DNA from: Paramecium pentaurelia
Lineage: Eukaryota; Ciliophora; Oligohymenophorea; Peniculida; Parameciidae
Direction of reading: 5' to 3'
Assembly: GCA_905183005.1 (NCBI GenBank)
Contig: CAJJDO010000067.1
Coordinates: 186,001 to 250,000 of the forward strand
Length of the DNA: 64,000 bases
Shown: positions 24,222-34,861 of the stretch, piece after piece
Position numbering within the stretch: position 1 is the stretch's first letter
How the letters are laid out: every line of letters begins with the position of its first letter
Made by a program: the position numbers and the translations under genes
Notes under the pieces: model-generated
Told to the model about the DNA's origin: nothing
The model's database searches: none
The model's input: only the letters and a program-made list of their open reading frames with translations

Positions 24222-25228
24222 ATGGACAATTATTCTGGAGTTAATGAGTAATAGAAATTATCTCAAAAAATTGTAGAGCTATCTTTAAATAGCTCTACAA
24301 TTTCAAAGATATTTTAATTAGCTGATGTCGATATATAAAACCGTCATAGAAGAAGTCCATAGAAGGATGAGAGAATAAATGAATTATTAAGGAAAATTCC
24401 ATCTGAAATTAGATAAATATATGATTGTTTAGGTCCCATTTATGAGATAAATCCCAAATACTAAATCATATACCAAAACGATGGAAGTATATATTTTGGT
24501 TAAGGGGTTGAAGGTCGAAAAATTGGAACAGGTATTTAAATCTGGCCAGAATAAGGAAATATATTGGATGGGTAATATAGATGATAATTTATAAAAATAG
24601 AAATTGGGAGAATGATGAATTAGAGGGTTAGTGCAGGATGGTATATTCAAATAAAGATATGTATAAAATAATGATAATAGTGTTTAGTTTTGAATGCTTA
24701 TTCAAATAAGGAAGAGCCAATGGCTTTGGAGTATTTCAATCATAGAAAAAGACAGTGAAAGGTAATGTAGGAATAAGCATATTAGGGATTTGGATAGATA
24801 ATAATTTATCTGGAGAGGGATAGGAGTTTAGAAAAGATGGTTAACGATATTATGGATAGTTTTAGGATGGACAAAAAAATGGTTAAGGTATTATCTATTT
24901 TAAAGATGGATGCAAGTAATGATTGATTTATGTTATAAAATAGATATGAAGGAGAATTAAGGAAAAATAGAGAAGATGGTATGGGAACAATGATTTGGAG
25001 TGATTGCAGTTATTATGATGGAGAATTTAGGTTGGGAGTGATAAAAGGAAGAGGAGTATATTCAAGTGGAAATGGATATAGTTTGATGGGATATGTAATT
25101 GACAATAGAATATCTGGTTTTAGTTCTAAGAGGAGGTGTAGAAGGATAGAAAGTAGAAGATATAGAGAATTATATATAAACATGAGAACGGATCAAAATT
25201 AATAATTGAAAAAATTAGATAACTATGA
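24222..25228 (+). CDS. MORN-repeat protein
   Basis: MORN repeats (about 14-23 aa each) bind lipids or build cortical and basal-body scaffolds in protists. Visible repeats include IYFGQGVEGRKIGTGIQIWP, RANGFGVFQS, LSGEGQEFRKDGQRYYGQF, QDGQKNGQGIIYFKDG, EDGMGTMIWSDCSYYDGEF and GVIKGRGVYSSGNGYSLMGY. The first 90 residues are a charged non-repeat region. Introns remove frame breaks near 24571-24599, 24663-24689, 24763-24786, 24917-24944 and a last 29-nt one at about 25096, after which the frame ends EKIRQL at the TGA 25226-25228. A perfect 15-bp inverted repeat lies in the first exon (24268-24303). Confidence 0.85.
24268..24303. repeat. Perfect 15-bp inverted repeat with 6-bp spacer
   Basis: Left arm AAATTGTAGAGCTAT (24268-24282), spacer CTTTAA, right arm ATAGCTCTACAATTT (24289-24303). 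It lies inside the first exon of the MORN gene and encodes KIVELSLNSSTIS in frame. It could form a stable hairpin in the mRNA; no terminator role is expected because translation runs through it. Confidence 0.9.
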
Positions 25229-25423
25229 CAATAGAGTTAGAAAATCAAATGATAATAAATATATATATTCTTATTTGCAGTTTTGTAGTATGAATATGAT
25301 GAACACAAAGAAAATTGAATAATTATGTGAATATATGTTTAATTAATATGAAAAGAAAAATTCGTTTTTGCCTTTTTTTAGCAAAATAATCCTATAGAAG
25401 GAATTCATTATTAATTACAATAA

Positions 25424-26642
25424 ATGTTCAAAATTGCCGTGTGTGCATTGTTAGTACTAGCCTCAACAGCCATTAACGTCTAATCCTCAATTTGGACAAG
25501 CAAAGACCAAAAGACTTTTGCTCAAATTCACTAATCTGGTTGGGGTAAATTCATCTTGAACTTTGCTGAACTCCATTTAACAACAGGAGGTATTCTTTCT
25601 GAGCTCAACTCTGAAATTGAGAAACTTGTACATATAGAGAGTTAATAAATTTATAGATTGGTGAAATGGAAGAGGAATTAGCTGGAGTTCATCATGAATT
25701 CAATAGAAGAACAGATGTCCACAACAGAGAAGTATCCAGACTCGAATAAGAAATCTAAGATAAAGAAAGAGGTACTTTATCAGTTTTACTATTTCATTAG
25801 AATTGTTCAATGCCCACGATTTCTATGATAACGTCCTCATCCCATAAGGAGAGAGATTTGCTGCCTAACTTGAATAATTATAAGAAAACATTGCTCATAA
25901 CAGATAAACTCTTGAATAAGCTACAGTCTAAAGAGCCAATGATCATGAAACATTTGAAGCTTAAGTTGTTGAACACAATGATGCTATTGCTGCTATTGAT
26001 GAATGCTTATAATTATTGAGCACATTAGATACACCATCTCTTGCTTAAGTCAAGAAGGTCTAAAAGAATTTGGCCAAAATCTAAAACTCATTGAAAAAGC
26101 ACAATTAATTCCAAATCTTTGTTAAAGTTTTATTGGAAATCACAGTTGACTCCAACTTTGCCGATTAAGGCGCTCTTAGAGATGTAATATCTAATATATA
26201 TTCTATAGATTGTTGTTGCTTTCAATAATTTGAGAGTTGAATTAGTTGATTCACTTAATTAAATCACTGCTGATGAAGCTGACTAAGTTGCTGAATTTAA
26301 TGCTTAAGTCATTTAATTGAACTAAGAACATGCTGAATTCTAAAGAGCTGTTGTTGTTAAGAATGCTGAAATTGAAGCAAACACAAGTATACATTTTAAT
26401 ATTAACAACAAATAGCCAAATAAGAATAAACTCTTGATTTAATTGATGAACTTGATGCTGATTTGGCCACCCTTAACGGATAATTGTAAGCTGAAAATGA
26501 TGACTATGCCTTCGCTACTGACGTCTATAATGCAACAGTCGCTGAATACAACAAAGAGATTAATGCTGCCAATTAAGCTTTAGATTTGCTCAATCAACCA
26601 AGATTCTAAGACTATGTTAAATCATAACTCAAAGGAGCATGA
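25424..26642 (+). CDS. Trichocyst matrix protein (third of three)
   Basis: Signal peptide MFKIAVCALLVLASTAINVQS, then the TMP body: ILSELNSEIEKL, EMEEELAGVHHEFNRRTD, NIAHNRQTLEQATVQRAND, IAAIDECLQLLSTL, a second-half block NFADQGALRD followed by VVVAFNNLRVELVDSL, and EFNAQVIQLNQEHAEFQ. Introns of 22-30 nt fall after EIEKL, in the middle near 25775, after GALRD (about 26183) and near 26385. The coding strand is richer in G+C and uses CAA/TAA glutamine mixed, unlike AT-rich neighbours, consistent with strong expression. End at TGA 26640-26642. Confidence 0.92.
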
Positions 26643-27128
26643 TCTATTAAAAATATATCAAAAGCATATCAATTATTCTTTATTAATAAATTATTTCTCA
26701 ATAAATAACACAAATACAATTAAATTAAATAAATTTTGAAAAGCCTTCCTATTAATGTGTATCTAATACTAACAATTTTTTAAGACCCAACATACATCCC
26801 ATCATTTATATTTAGAAAATCTTACTATTTAATTTCTCCGATTATTTTATGATCTGGTTAAAATAATTATTTTTTATAAACAATGCTAATTTAATTAAAA
26901 ATAATTTTGGATGATTTTAGAGAACAAAGAAAGTATTAAAATATATTCAACTATTTAATTAAATAACTATTCAGAAATCTTTGATTTTAAAAGCTTACTG
27001 CCCTTCAAATCGTCATTTAAGTATCAACCAAAGTTATTTAGAAACCAAGATTATCCAATAGTCTAACTGAAAAAAAAACTATTCAAGTAGTGCAGGTTAA
27101 AAATTAAGTTAAATAATTAATTTTGAAG
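26643..27128. other. Intergenic stretch upstream of an orphan ORF
   Basis: 486 bp of AT-rich DNA. From about 26910 two frames are open (one starts MILENKESIKIY) and run toward the orphan ORF at 27129, so this may contain its 5' exons; I could not find an intron that joins them cleanly. Confidence 0.35.
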
Positions 27129-27812
27129 ATGTTTTTTAATTTTATTCTCAATAAAAAATTCCTAAAATTATTTTATAGTATTTTAGATTTGCAGATAAAT
27201 TTGAACAATATCATCTAAATTGAATAAAGAAAATTATGTGAAACATTAATTAGAGTAAAAATTACAGAATATATCAACTAGATTGATTTCAGAAAAGAAG
27301 AACTTAAGTTATAATATATTTAGAATTAGAAAGAAAAATCCAATTTAATGAGATTGTAAAATTTAAATGTCAATCAAAATTGTCAAAAAATGAAGAGATT
27401 TATCCATTTTAGCAATTAAATAAAATAATCTATTAATAGAATTAGCAATAAGGCGTGTAAGGAATAAGATTCAAAGTATCTTCAATTTTATTGTTATTAT
27501 GAAAATATCGTCTTTTTTGTAGAAAATCAGAGTGAAGAAACTCTTTTCTTTTATAAAATTGCACTTTTTTAATCTATTCATTAATAAAATAGATACTTAA
27601 ATGAGTTTAAGAGCTTTTCCTTACTTTATAATATCATCATAAATAAATTTAATTTATTAACCATTAAAGAAATATTGATTATTTCCTTTGCAAATTTAAA
27701 TCAGTTGCTCAGATTTATTTAGATTTATGGTTTATTTCATAAGTTTAAAATTATTAATTTTTAATTTTATTAAGATTCTTAAATTTCAACTTTATAATTC
27801 TATTTGTTTTGA
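27129..27812 (+). CDS. Orphan ORF, unknown function
   Basis: A 227-aa uninterrupted ORF (TGA-only code) that starts MFFNFILNKKFLKLFYS and ends STLQFYLF. No family is recognised. It is rich in Ile, Asn, Lys and Phe, partly what AT-rich DNA gives by chance, but the length is well above the expected TGA spacing. The same frame is open upstream to about 26990 (VIQKPRLSNSLTEKKTIQ), so the true start may be further 5', through an intron not identified. Could also be a long chance ORF. Confidence 0.4.
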
Positions 27813-27977
27813 TAGAATGTAAATAAAGGATAAAATTGATTTAAATATAATGATTTGAATAAATTATAAAACACAAGAAATAAAATTATTAAATTTTGAA
27901 TTAGATTTATCATCAATTCTATATTCATTAATTAGCAAGAATAAAATAAATAACATAATTATAATAGATGATATTCA

Positions 27978-28690
27978 TCAACAGCAACCAGAATCCTTTT
28001 AATTATCTATTTGGACTGCTTCTGTAATTGATTAATTAGTTTTCTTTTGAGTATAGATAGAATTATTTTTATTTTTAGAATGAATTTCTATATTGAGAAT
28101 GAAATTCTTACCATTAATGAGTTTGTTAAATGCCTCATGAACATTTGCACCATCTTTAGCACTAGTTTCCAGAAAAGCAATTTTATGTTTAGAAGCATAG
28201 GCAGATGAAACATCTGAAGAGATTTATCTTAAGTGTCTGAGATCTGATTTGTTCCCAACCAAAATGACTGATATTTCATTTGAAGTACTTTCTTGAACTT
28301 CCTACATTTTGATTAAAAGGAAATTACCTTCATCCAGCGATCGACATTATCAAACGTAGATTATTTAGTAATATCAAAGACAATTAATGCTCCTGATGCT
28401 CCTTTATAATAGGATGAGATGATGGCTCGATAACGTTCCTGAAGTTAATAGAACTATTTACCTATCCAGCTGTATCCCATAATTATGCTTTTATGATTTT
28501 ATCATCTATAACAAGTTATTTATTAGCAAATTCCACCTAAGAAATCATGATTTATTACACCAACTGTAGTTTTAGTTTCTTCTGAGAATTCTCCTCTTGT
28601 GAATTAAGTCATGATATTGGTTTTACCAACTCCTGAATCCCCTATTATAACTATTTTGTATTGATAATCGTAATCGTCAGAATTTCTCAT
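27978..28690 (-). CDS. Rab11-type small GTPase
   Basis: Regulates vesicle traffic (recycling endosome, contractile vacuole or phagosome routes in ciliates). G-boxes are complete: GDSGVGKT (G1), the effector region TKTTVGVEFANKQL, WDTAGQERYRAI (G3), GNKSDLRHLR (G4) and ETSAKDG (G5). The C-terminus ends DSGCC, a double-cysteine geranylgeranylation site. The TVGVEFA effector loop and the RAIISSYYKGA segment fit the Rab11/RabA group. Introns: a 22-nt one that splits TVG|VEF and at least two more (near 28310 and 28445). The start MRNSDDYDYQYKIVIIG is at 28690, 65 bp from the start of the divergent threonine deaminase gene. Confidence 0.93.
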
Positions 28691-28755
28691 TATTAAAATA
28701 ATAATTATTGTAATATTTATATCAATAATTAGTAATATTTATTTTTTAAGAATTT

Positions 28756-30271
28756 ATGCATATTTAAAAAAAGGCTCACTCATCATTAAATCTAGCTAAG
28801 AATGATTCCTTTGATACTCCTGAAAAGAAAGTTCATCATATTCATTCTAATAATGAAGAAAAAACATAGTAATAAACTATATAATTGGATGTCACAAATT
28901 ATAATCATCCTCCTAATTTATCAAAATTGATTCCTGTGTCTTAAATCTATGGTGCTTATAAACGATTGATGAAAGTAGTAACCAGAACACCAACATAAAA
29001 ATCAATTAAACTCTCTGAATATTTTGGAGCAAATGTTTATATAAAAAGAGTATGAAAATAATTAACTTTAGGAAGATTTATAAATTGTAAGAAGCTATAA
29101 ATTAAGAGGAGCTTATAATAAGATAATTTCAATTCCTGAAAATGAGAGACATAGAACAGTGTTTTGTGCTAGTGCAGGTAATCATGCACAAGGTGTAGCT
29201 TATGTTTGTAATCTAATGAAAATTAATTGCATAATATACATGCCTACTAATACTCCAAGTATTAAGTTTAATGCTGTCAAGTAATTAAAATTTAAAAATT
29301 TGAAGATCTTGGGGAAAATAATATGCCCAAATTGAATTAGTGGGGGATACATTTGATGAGAGTTTTCGAGCAAGTAGAGATAAATGCAGTGCTGAAAATG
29401 GGATTTATGTTCATGCATTTGATGATGAAAAGATTATAGAAGGATAAGGAACAATAGCAGTTGAGATTTTGGAAGATATTAATGAAGATTAAGTAGATTT
29501 TATGTTCTTTCCAGTAGGAGGAGGAGGATGTGGAGCTGGAATATCCTCATATTTTAAATAAGTCAGTCCTTAGACTATTTTGATTGGTGTTGAACCTGAA
29601 GGGTATTTATTTAGGTTTATATGCATTTAGATCTCCTTCAATGTATGAAGCTATTAAGTAATAGTAAGTAGTTGAGTTGGAAAGTATAAACACATTTGTT
29701 GATGGTGCAGCAATCAAAAAGTCTGGTGCAAAACCATTCGAAATATTGAATTCTGTATTAAAAGAAGTGGTTTTGATACCAGAAGGTCATGTGTGTACTA
29801 CAATGATGAAGTTGTTTAATGAGGAAGGCATTTTAGTTGAACCAGCAGGTGCCTTAGCAATTAGTGCTCTTGATAAATTCAAAGAATAAATTAAAGGTAA
29901 AACAGTAGTTTGCTTGATTTCTGGAAGTAATAACGATTTAGGAAGAATGACAGATATTAGAATGTTGTCAGAGATTCATTAAGGATTGTAATATTATATG
30001 TTTGTCAACTTTTTCTAAAAGCCAGGAGCATTAAAATAATTTTTAATTCAGTGTTTGGGTATTATATATAAAATATTATTAAGGTCCTACTGATGAAATC
30101 ACCAATTTGGAATATACAAGAAAAAACAATAGAGAAAAGGGACCTGCTTTGGTTGGTGTTAAGGTGAGAAAACCTTAAGATTTTGAAGCCATGAAGAATA
30201 AGATGGAAGAATTAAAGATTACTCATAGAATATTATAGCCAAATTAAGAGATATTCAAAATGCTATTATGA
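28756..30271 (+). CDS. Threonine ammonia-lyase (threonine deaminase)
   Basis: PLP enzyme that converts threonine to 2-oxobutyrate and ammonia (isoleucine synthesis or threonine breakdown). Motifs: VVTRTPTQKSIKLSEYFG, YIKREDLQIVRSYKLRGAYN with the PLP lysine, CASAGNHAQGVAY, PVGGGGCGAGISSYF (phosphate-binding glycine loop), GILVEPAGALAISAL and VVCLISGSNND. A C-terminal ACT-like region (YYMFVNFFQKPGALKQFL, VGVKVRKPQDFEAMKNKM) suggests allosteric control. An unusual His/Asn-rich N-terminal extension of about 70 residues (KKVHHIHSNNEEKTQQQ) precedes the catalytic domain. Introns include 22 nt that splits KRE|DLQ and others near 29295, 29600 and 30055. Stop at 30269-30271. Confidence 0.93.
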
Positions 30272-30306
30272 TTTAAAAATTATTAAGGAATATTATATAT
30301 TTCATC

Positions 30307-31770
30307 ATGCAACTCTTATATATTAATTATTTAATGTAATCAATTCTCATTATAGTATTCAGTCTAATTCAAGTTCTTTGTTAAGATAAATTGCTTATTG
30401 TCTAGGCCATTTGGAGACACGGAGCAAGAAATCCTTACTACTGCAATTATGAATGCAATCTAAATGTAGCAAAAGGAGATAGTGCATAATTAACACCAAC
30501 TGGAATGAGACAATAATATGTATTGGGAAAATGGCTTAGATAAAGATATATCATAGATACTCCTTTTTTAACTCCAACTTTTAATGAAAATTAAATATAC
30601 ATAGAAAGCTCAGATTTTAATAGGTAATTATAGACTCCTTAAATTCTAGGACTCTATAAAGTGCCAATTGTAATTTATAAGGTATGTATCCAGAAGGACC
30701 TAATGTAATTCATTTCGTTGATTAAAATCTTTCATTACTTTTACCTCCTAATAAGGGAGCTTTCACTCCTCCAGGAATAGGAGATAATGCCTTGCCCAAC
30801 AAGATTTAATTAATACCTATACATACAAAACAAAAAGAAATAGACTACGCTCTTGCTATGTCTTGCCCAAACGGTCCTGATATAGTTGCCTAGAACCTAT
30901 AAACAAACTTATATAAAGAGGTTAATGAAGCTTCTGCAAAATTATACAAAGACTTTAATGAATAGCTAAAATTAACTGGAGATAACTAAGTGAATGATTT
31001 CATTAACCTCTCCAATTATAGAGATACCCTTATTTGTAATAGATACAATGGAGATAAAATGCCTGAAGATTTGAAAACTGAAACATTATAATAAATTGAT
31101 GATATTGCCAATTTAGCATTTAGTCTTGAAAAATTCTAAACACCAGAGTATCTTATTTTCAAAATTTAATAATAGATAAGTTAAACTTTATTCAACTCCT
31201 TACTTCAAATAAGTAATTGATCGTTTTGATACTTTTTTGAATGGAACTTCAAATATTAAATATTATGGATCATCCTCTCATGATTCTACTATTTTAGCCA
31301 CATTATCCGGTCTTAATTTAACCAGTGCCTAATGTTAAGCTGATGTATATCTATAAAAAAATCTTACACAGGAAAATTGTATCACAAAAGTATTATATTT
31401 TTTGATTTTTAGTATGTTGAATTTGCATACAATATCATTTTTGAACTCTATAATAATTCAATCACAGGACCGTATGTTAAAGTATTATATAATGGTGAAT
31501 ATATGCCACTTTGTTCAAGCGGAGATTAGACTTGTAAATATTCAACTTTACGGTCCAAATTAATGGCATAATAAGTTGATTATTAAAGAGAATGTGGAAT
31601 AGTTTAAGATAATGAAATCCTTGTAAAATTATGATTTTATTTCTATTGATCAGGTTTATGAGGAAACTCCTGTTTGGGTTTTAACATTTTTCATCATTTT
31701 TTTGCTTTTATTGGTTGCTGGATTAGGAATAATCATAATAATTAAAAAAAAGTTGGCAGAATTAGAATGA
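30307..31770 (+). CDS. Histidine acid phosphatase, membrane-anchored
   Basis: Branch-2 histidine phosphatase. An N-terminal hydrophobic segment (ILIIVFSLIQVLC) acts as signal peptide or anchor, then IWRHGARNP holds the catalytic RHG, and HDSTILATLSGLNL carries the C-terminal catalytic HD. A single transmembrane helix close to the end (WVLTFFIIFLLLLVAGLGIIIII) is followed by a short basic tail KKKLAELE. This is the layout of lysosomal acid phosphatase: luminal or extracellular catalytic domain with a C-terminal anchor. Length about 470 aa. Several short introns are needed (for example near 30683, 31160, 31390 and 31620). It begins 35 bp after threonine deaminase on the same strand. Confidence 0.9.
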
Positions 31771-32101
31771 AATTATTATTTAATAATATACAAATAACAT
31801 CAAATTTTTATTTAATCATTAAACTTTTTAAATTTTTGATCATAAAGTAGAGTTTTTTAAGTCATTATAAATAGTATTTGTTATTAAGAATAATTTTTAT
31901 GATTAAAACATCAAAATATATAATTATTAGACCAACTATTAGTTTGATTTTAACATTAAAATGATATTAATAATTTTTTAATTTATTACATTATTTTATT
32001 TCATTAATTATTAATTGAAATGAAAAATAAATAAATTATATTATAAAAAATTCACAAAAATATAAATATATTCTAATTAATTATATAGTCTGTATATCAT
32101 T
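31771..32101. other. Convergent intergenic region
   Basis: 331 bp between the 3' ends of the acid phosphatase and the FCP1-like gene; AT-rich, no gene or structured element seen. Confidence 0.5.
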
Positions 32102-33808
32102 TCAAAATATAATATAATAACAATTATCAAGTAATTTTTAACAATAATGTAGTAATTCATGTTCTTTTGTCAGTTAATCCTTCACAATTTAAAGAATATT
32201 CAACTACTCTTATTTGTATCTACTTATTCTCTTTATTATTTTTTTATTTCTTAATACAAGATCTTATGACAATTCTTAGAATTTTTATTAATTTTCAAAT
32301 TTTTCAGATATTCTTGCAATCATCTCTTTTTTGGAATATCTCTATTATTAAATTAAAGGTTATTGTTTTAATGAATCAATATTTTAAATTTTAACAGTAA
32401 TATTGTCCTTTAAATTTTAATAATGATCTTATAATAATAATGGATGTATTTTTTATGCACAATAATCTTTAACATTATCAAACAATATTGATTAACAAAA
32501 TTATTCAATAAAGTAAAGAGAATGCAAGAATAATTTAGATTGATATTATTCTGTCTTCAAGAGACTTTACATACACAAACTTGGTAACATTAAAATATAA
32601 AAATGATCAGAACGAGTTTCATTTTCATAAGGGTATAAAATGTTTTATTCCTATATTTATTTAATAGCATCATTTGATTTATATAATAACTCATATGTCT
32701 AAATTAAAGCAATTTTATTTATTTTCTTAATTTAGAGATCTTTCATAATTTAATAACAATCTATTGTTTTAATTCCAATAAATGATACATTTGATAATTT
32801 AATCTAATATATTGCACTAATAGGCAATTTATTCAAATTTACATATTCAACTAATTATTTTTGCATATTTTCAGTAATCAAGATTATCTGATATAATTTT
32901 GAAAGAGAAAATAAAGCTTCTTTTAGATTTTTTAAGATATAAATTTATGAATTTTACAATAATTTCTAGAAATAATGCTCTTTTGTATTTTAATACTCAA
33001 AATAAAGATCACTTTATACAAAATCAAATTATAAACCATAGTAACTACCTTCTAAAAACCCAAGTAATTCATCAAATTATATTAGTGCTAAATTAGAAAT
33101 TTATTAATTGATAGTTCTAATAAGTAAAGACTTCAATTAAACTTTGTTAATTAATTCTTTTCTAATAATTTATTCTTGTATAGGATTTGGAGTTTATGGT
33201 TTATTATATTAAATTTTAATGGGTTTCTATAATTCAAATACAGGTTTGATTTGATTTATTTAACAGTCTAATGAAGTATTACTAGGAGGAGTAGATTGAA
33301 TAGTAGGTTTTGGAGTCAATTATTATTTTATATCTAAACGTTCTATTGATAATTCATTATTATATTTTTTATAAACTCGTGTTCCAATATTTTTATTGTA
33401 CTGAAAACTACCTTTAATAAGTTTACCAGGTAATTTTATATGTTCTTTTTCTTTCCTTTATTATTAATTATTGGCATTTCCTGGTTTTATTTTATATTTT
33501 TATAATATAAGATCAGCACAAATATTTTTGTTAAAACTATTAGTAGTCTCAAATGATTCCTTTTCTATTTTAGTGTCACTTACTTAATATGATTTTGTAC
33601 TAATTTAAGGCAACGTAATTCTTTATTCTTCAGTTGAACAATTAAGTGTCATTAATGTTTAGTAATCCTTCTTCCAATATCCTTAAATTAAAGCTTTTGG
33701 TGAATATGATTAATTTGTTCTAAATTCTTTTGCTGATATGGAATGAACATAATGATCATTGACGTAATACTATTAAATTGGATCGATTTTAGATAATGCT
33801 TGAATCAT
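32102..33808 (-). CDS. FCP1/NIF-like domain protein without phosphatase motif
   Basis: A single-exon gene of 568 aa. The first 230 residues are Gln/Lys-rich and disordered-looking. The middle reads like a worn FCP1/NIF phosphatase fold: YILKNLKEALFSLSKLYQII, LITENMQKQLVEYVNLNKL, VSFIGIKTIDCYQIMKDL, KINKIALIQTYELLYKSN and YENETRSDHFYILMLPSL follow the order of the HAD/NIF core. The catalytic DxDxT/V at the first strand is replaced (FDFVQSDLYFEYQ), so it is probably an inactive homologue. The C-terminus is a charged coiled coil. The plus strand of this gene is also open for long stretches; that antisense ORF is an artefact of TGA-only stops. Confidence 0.65.
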
Positions 33809-34358
33809 TATTATTTATAATATAATACAACAATATACTGAAATACTTTTGGTGTAAGTGTGAATTTACATTTAAAATAAATAAATAACATTTCTTTTTA
33901 TGATCTTTATACTTAGCTGACATAATAAAATAGTTTTCTCTAAAATTTATCATATATCAGAGTATAATGAAAATATTATCAGTTAGAAATTTCAAATAAT
34001 ATTAAGTAGTATTCAATTTATAAAAAGAGGAATTAACTATATTTGGAGAATAATTTCATATTTAGTTTTATTTTCATTTTTCATTATAATTAACTTGATA
34101 GAAAAATTTCTTAATTTATAAATATGATTAAGTCATCAATAAATAATTTAGTTTATTCATTAAATTCTTTACAAGTTATATAATATATATCTATTTCATA
34201 TTTATGTATCATTCTTCTATCATCATATAAAGATTACCTATTTAATACTTATTACTAATTCATTTTATTTAAAATATCATGAGAGTGATCATTTATTAAT
34301 TCTATACTAAGAGTGTAATGGTTTATTTTTTAAATTAAAATTATTAAGATTTTAATTG
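33809..34358. other. Divergent intergenic region upstream of RPL35A
   Basis: 550 bp between two starts pointing apart. Very AT-rich; no ORF of note and no motif I can support. Confidence 0.5.
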
Positions 34359-34791
34359 ATGAAGAGTGAATAATAATAAAAGGTAGCCACTAAAACAATC
34401 AAGAAAATCAAAGTAAATAAAAAGGCACCAGTTAGGTAATTTTATATTATAAAATGAAGATTGTGGGTAAAGGCTGTATTTACAGGTTTCAGAAGGTCCA
34501 AAGTTTAATAAAATGAAAATTAAGCTTTATTAAAGATTTAACATGTTGATGATGTTTCATCAAGCAGATTCTATTGGGGCAAAAGAGTTGCCTATATATA
34601 TAAGGCTCACTCTCTTAAAAACAATACCAAATTTAGAGTAAGGATTATGAGTTAATATTAAGACAATTTGGGGTAGAATCAGCAGATCACATGGATCAAA
34701 TGGAATTGTCATTGCTAGATTCAATAGAAATCTTCCACCTAGAGCAATAGGATCAACCTTGAGAGTATTCCTCTATCCAAATAGAGCTTGA
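34359..34791 (+). CDS. RPL35A: Ribosomal protein eL33 (RPL35A)
   Basis: Large-subunit ribosomal protein. The core is unmistakable: LWVKAVFTGFRRSK, ENQALLKIQHVDDV, FYWGKRVAYIYKAHS, IWGRISRSHGSNGIVIARF and LPPRAIGSTLRVFLYPNRA. A lysine-rich N-terminal extension of about 25 residues precedes the usual start. Introns: 34436-34459 (24 nt, ends AAG, needed for R|LWVK) and one of about 27 nt after NNTKFR (starts GTAAGGATTATG). Stop at 34789-34791; the CCT4 gene starts 70 bp further on. Confidence 0.95.
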
Positions 34792-34861
34792 GTTAAATAT
34801 AAAAATATATATATGTACATTAATTTCCAGAAATTAAATAAAAGAAATTAATTTTTTTAAT

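Noticed and set aside
32167..33096. Long plus-strand ORF in the TGA-only code, starting MSVNPSQFKEYSTTL
   Set aside because: It is antisense to the 568-codon minus-strand FCP1-like gene, which has protein-like composition and domain similarity; the antisense frame is open only because TGA is rare.
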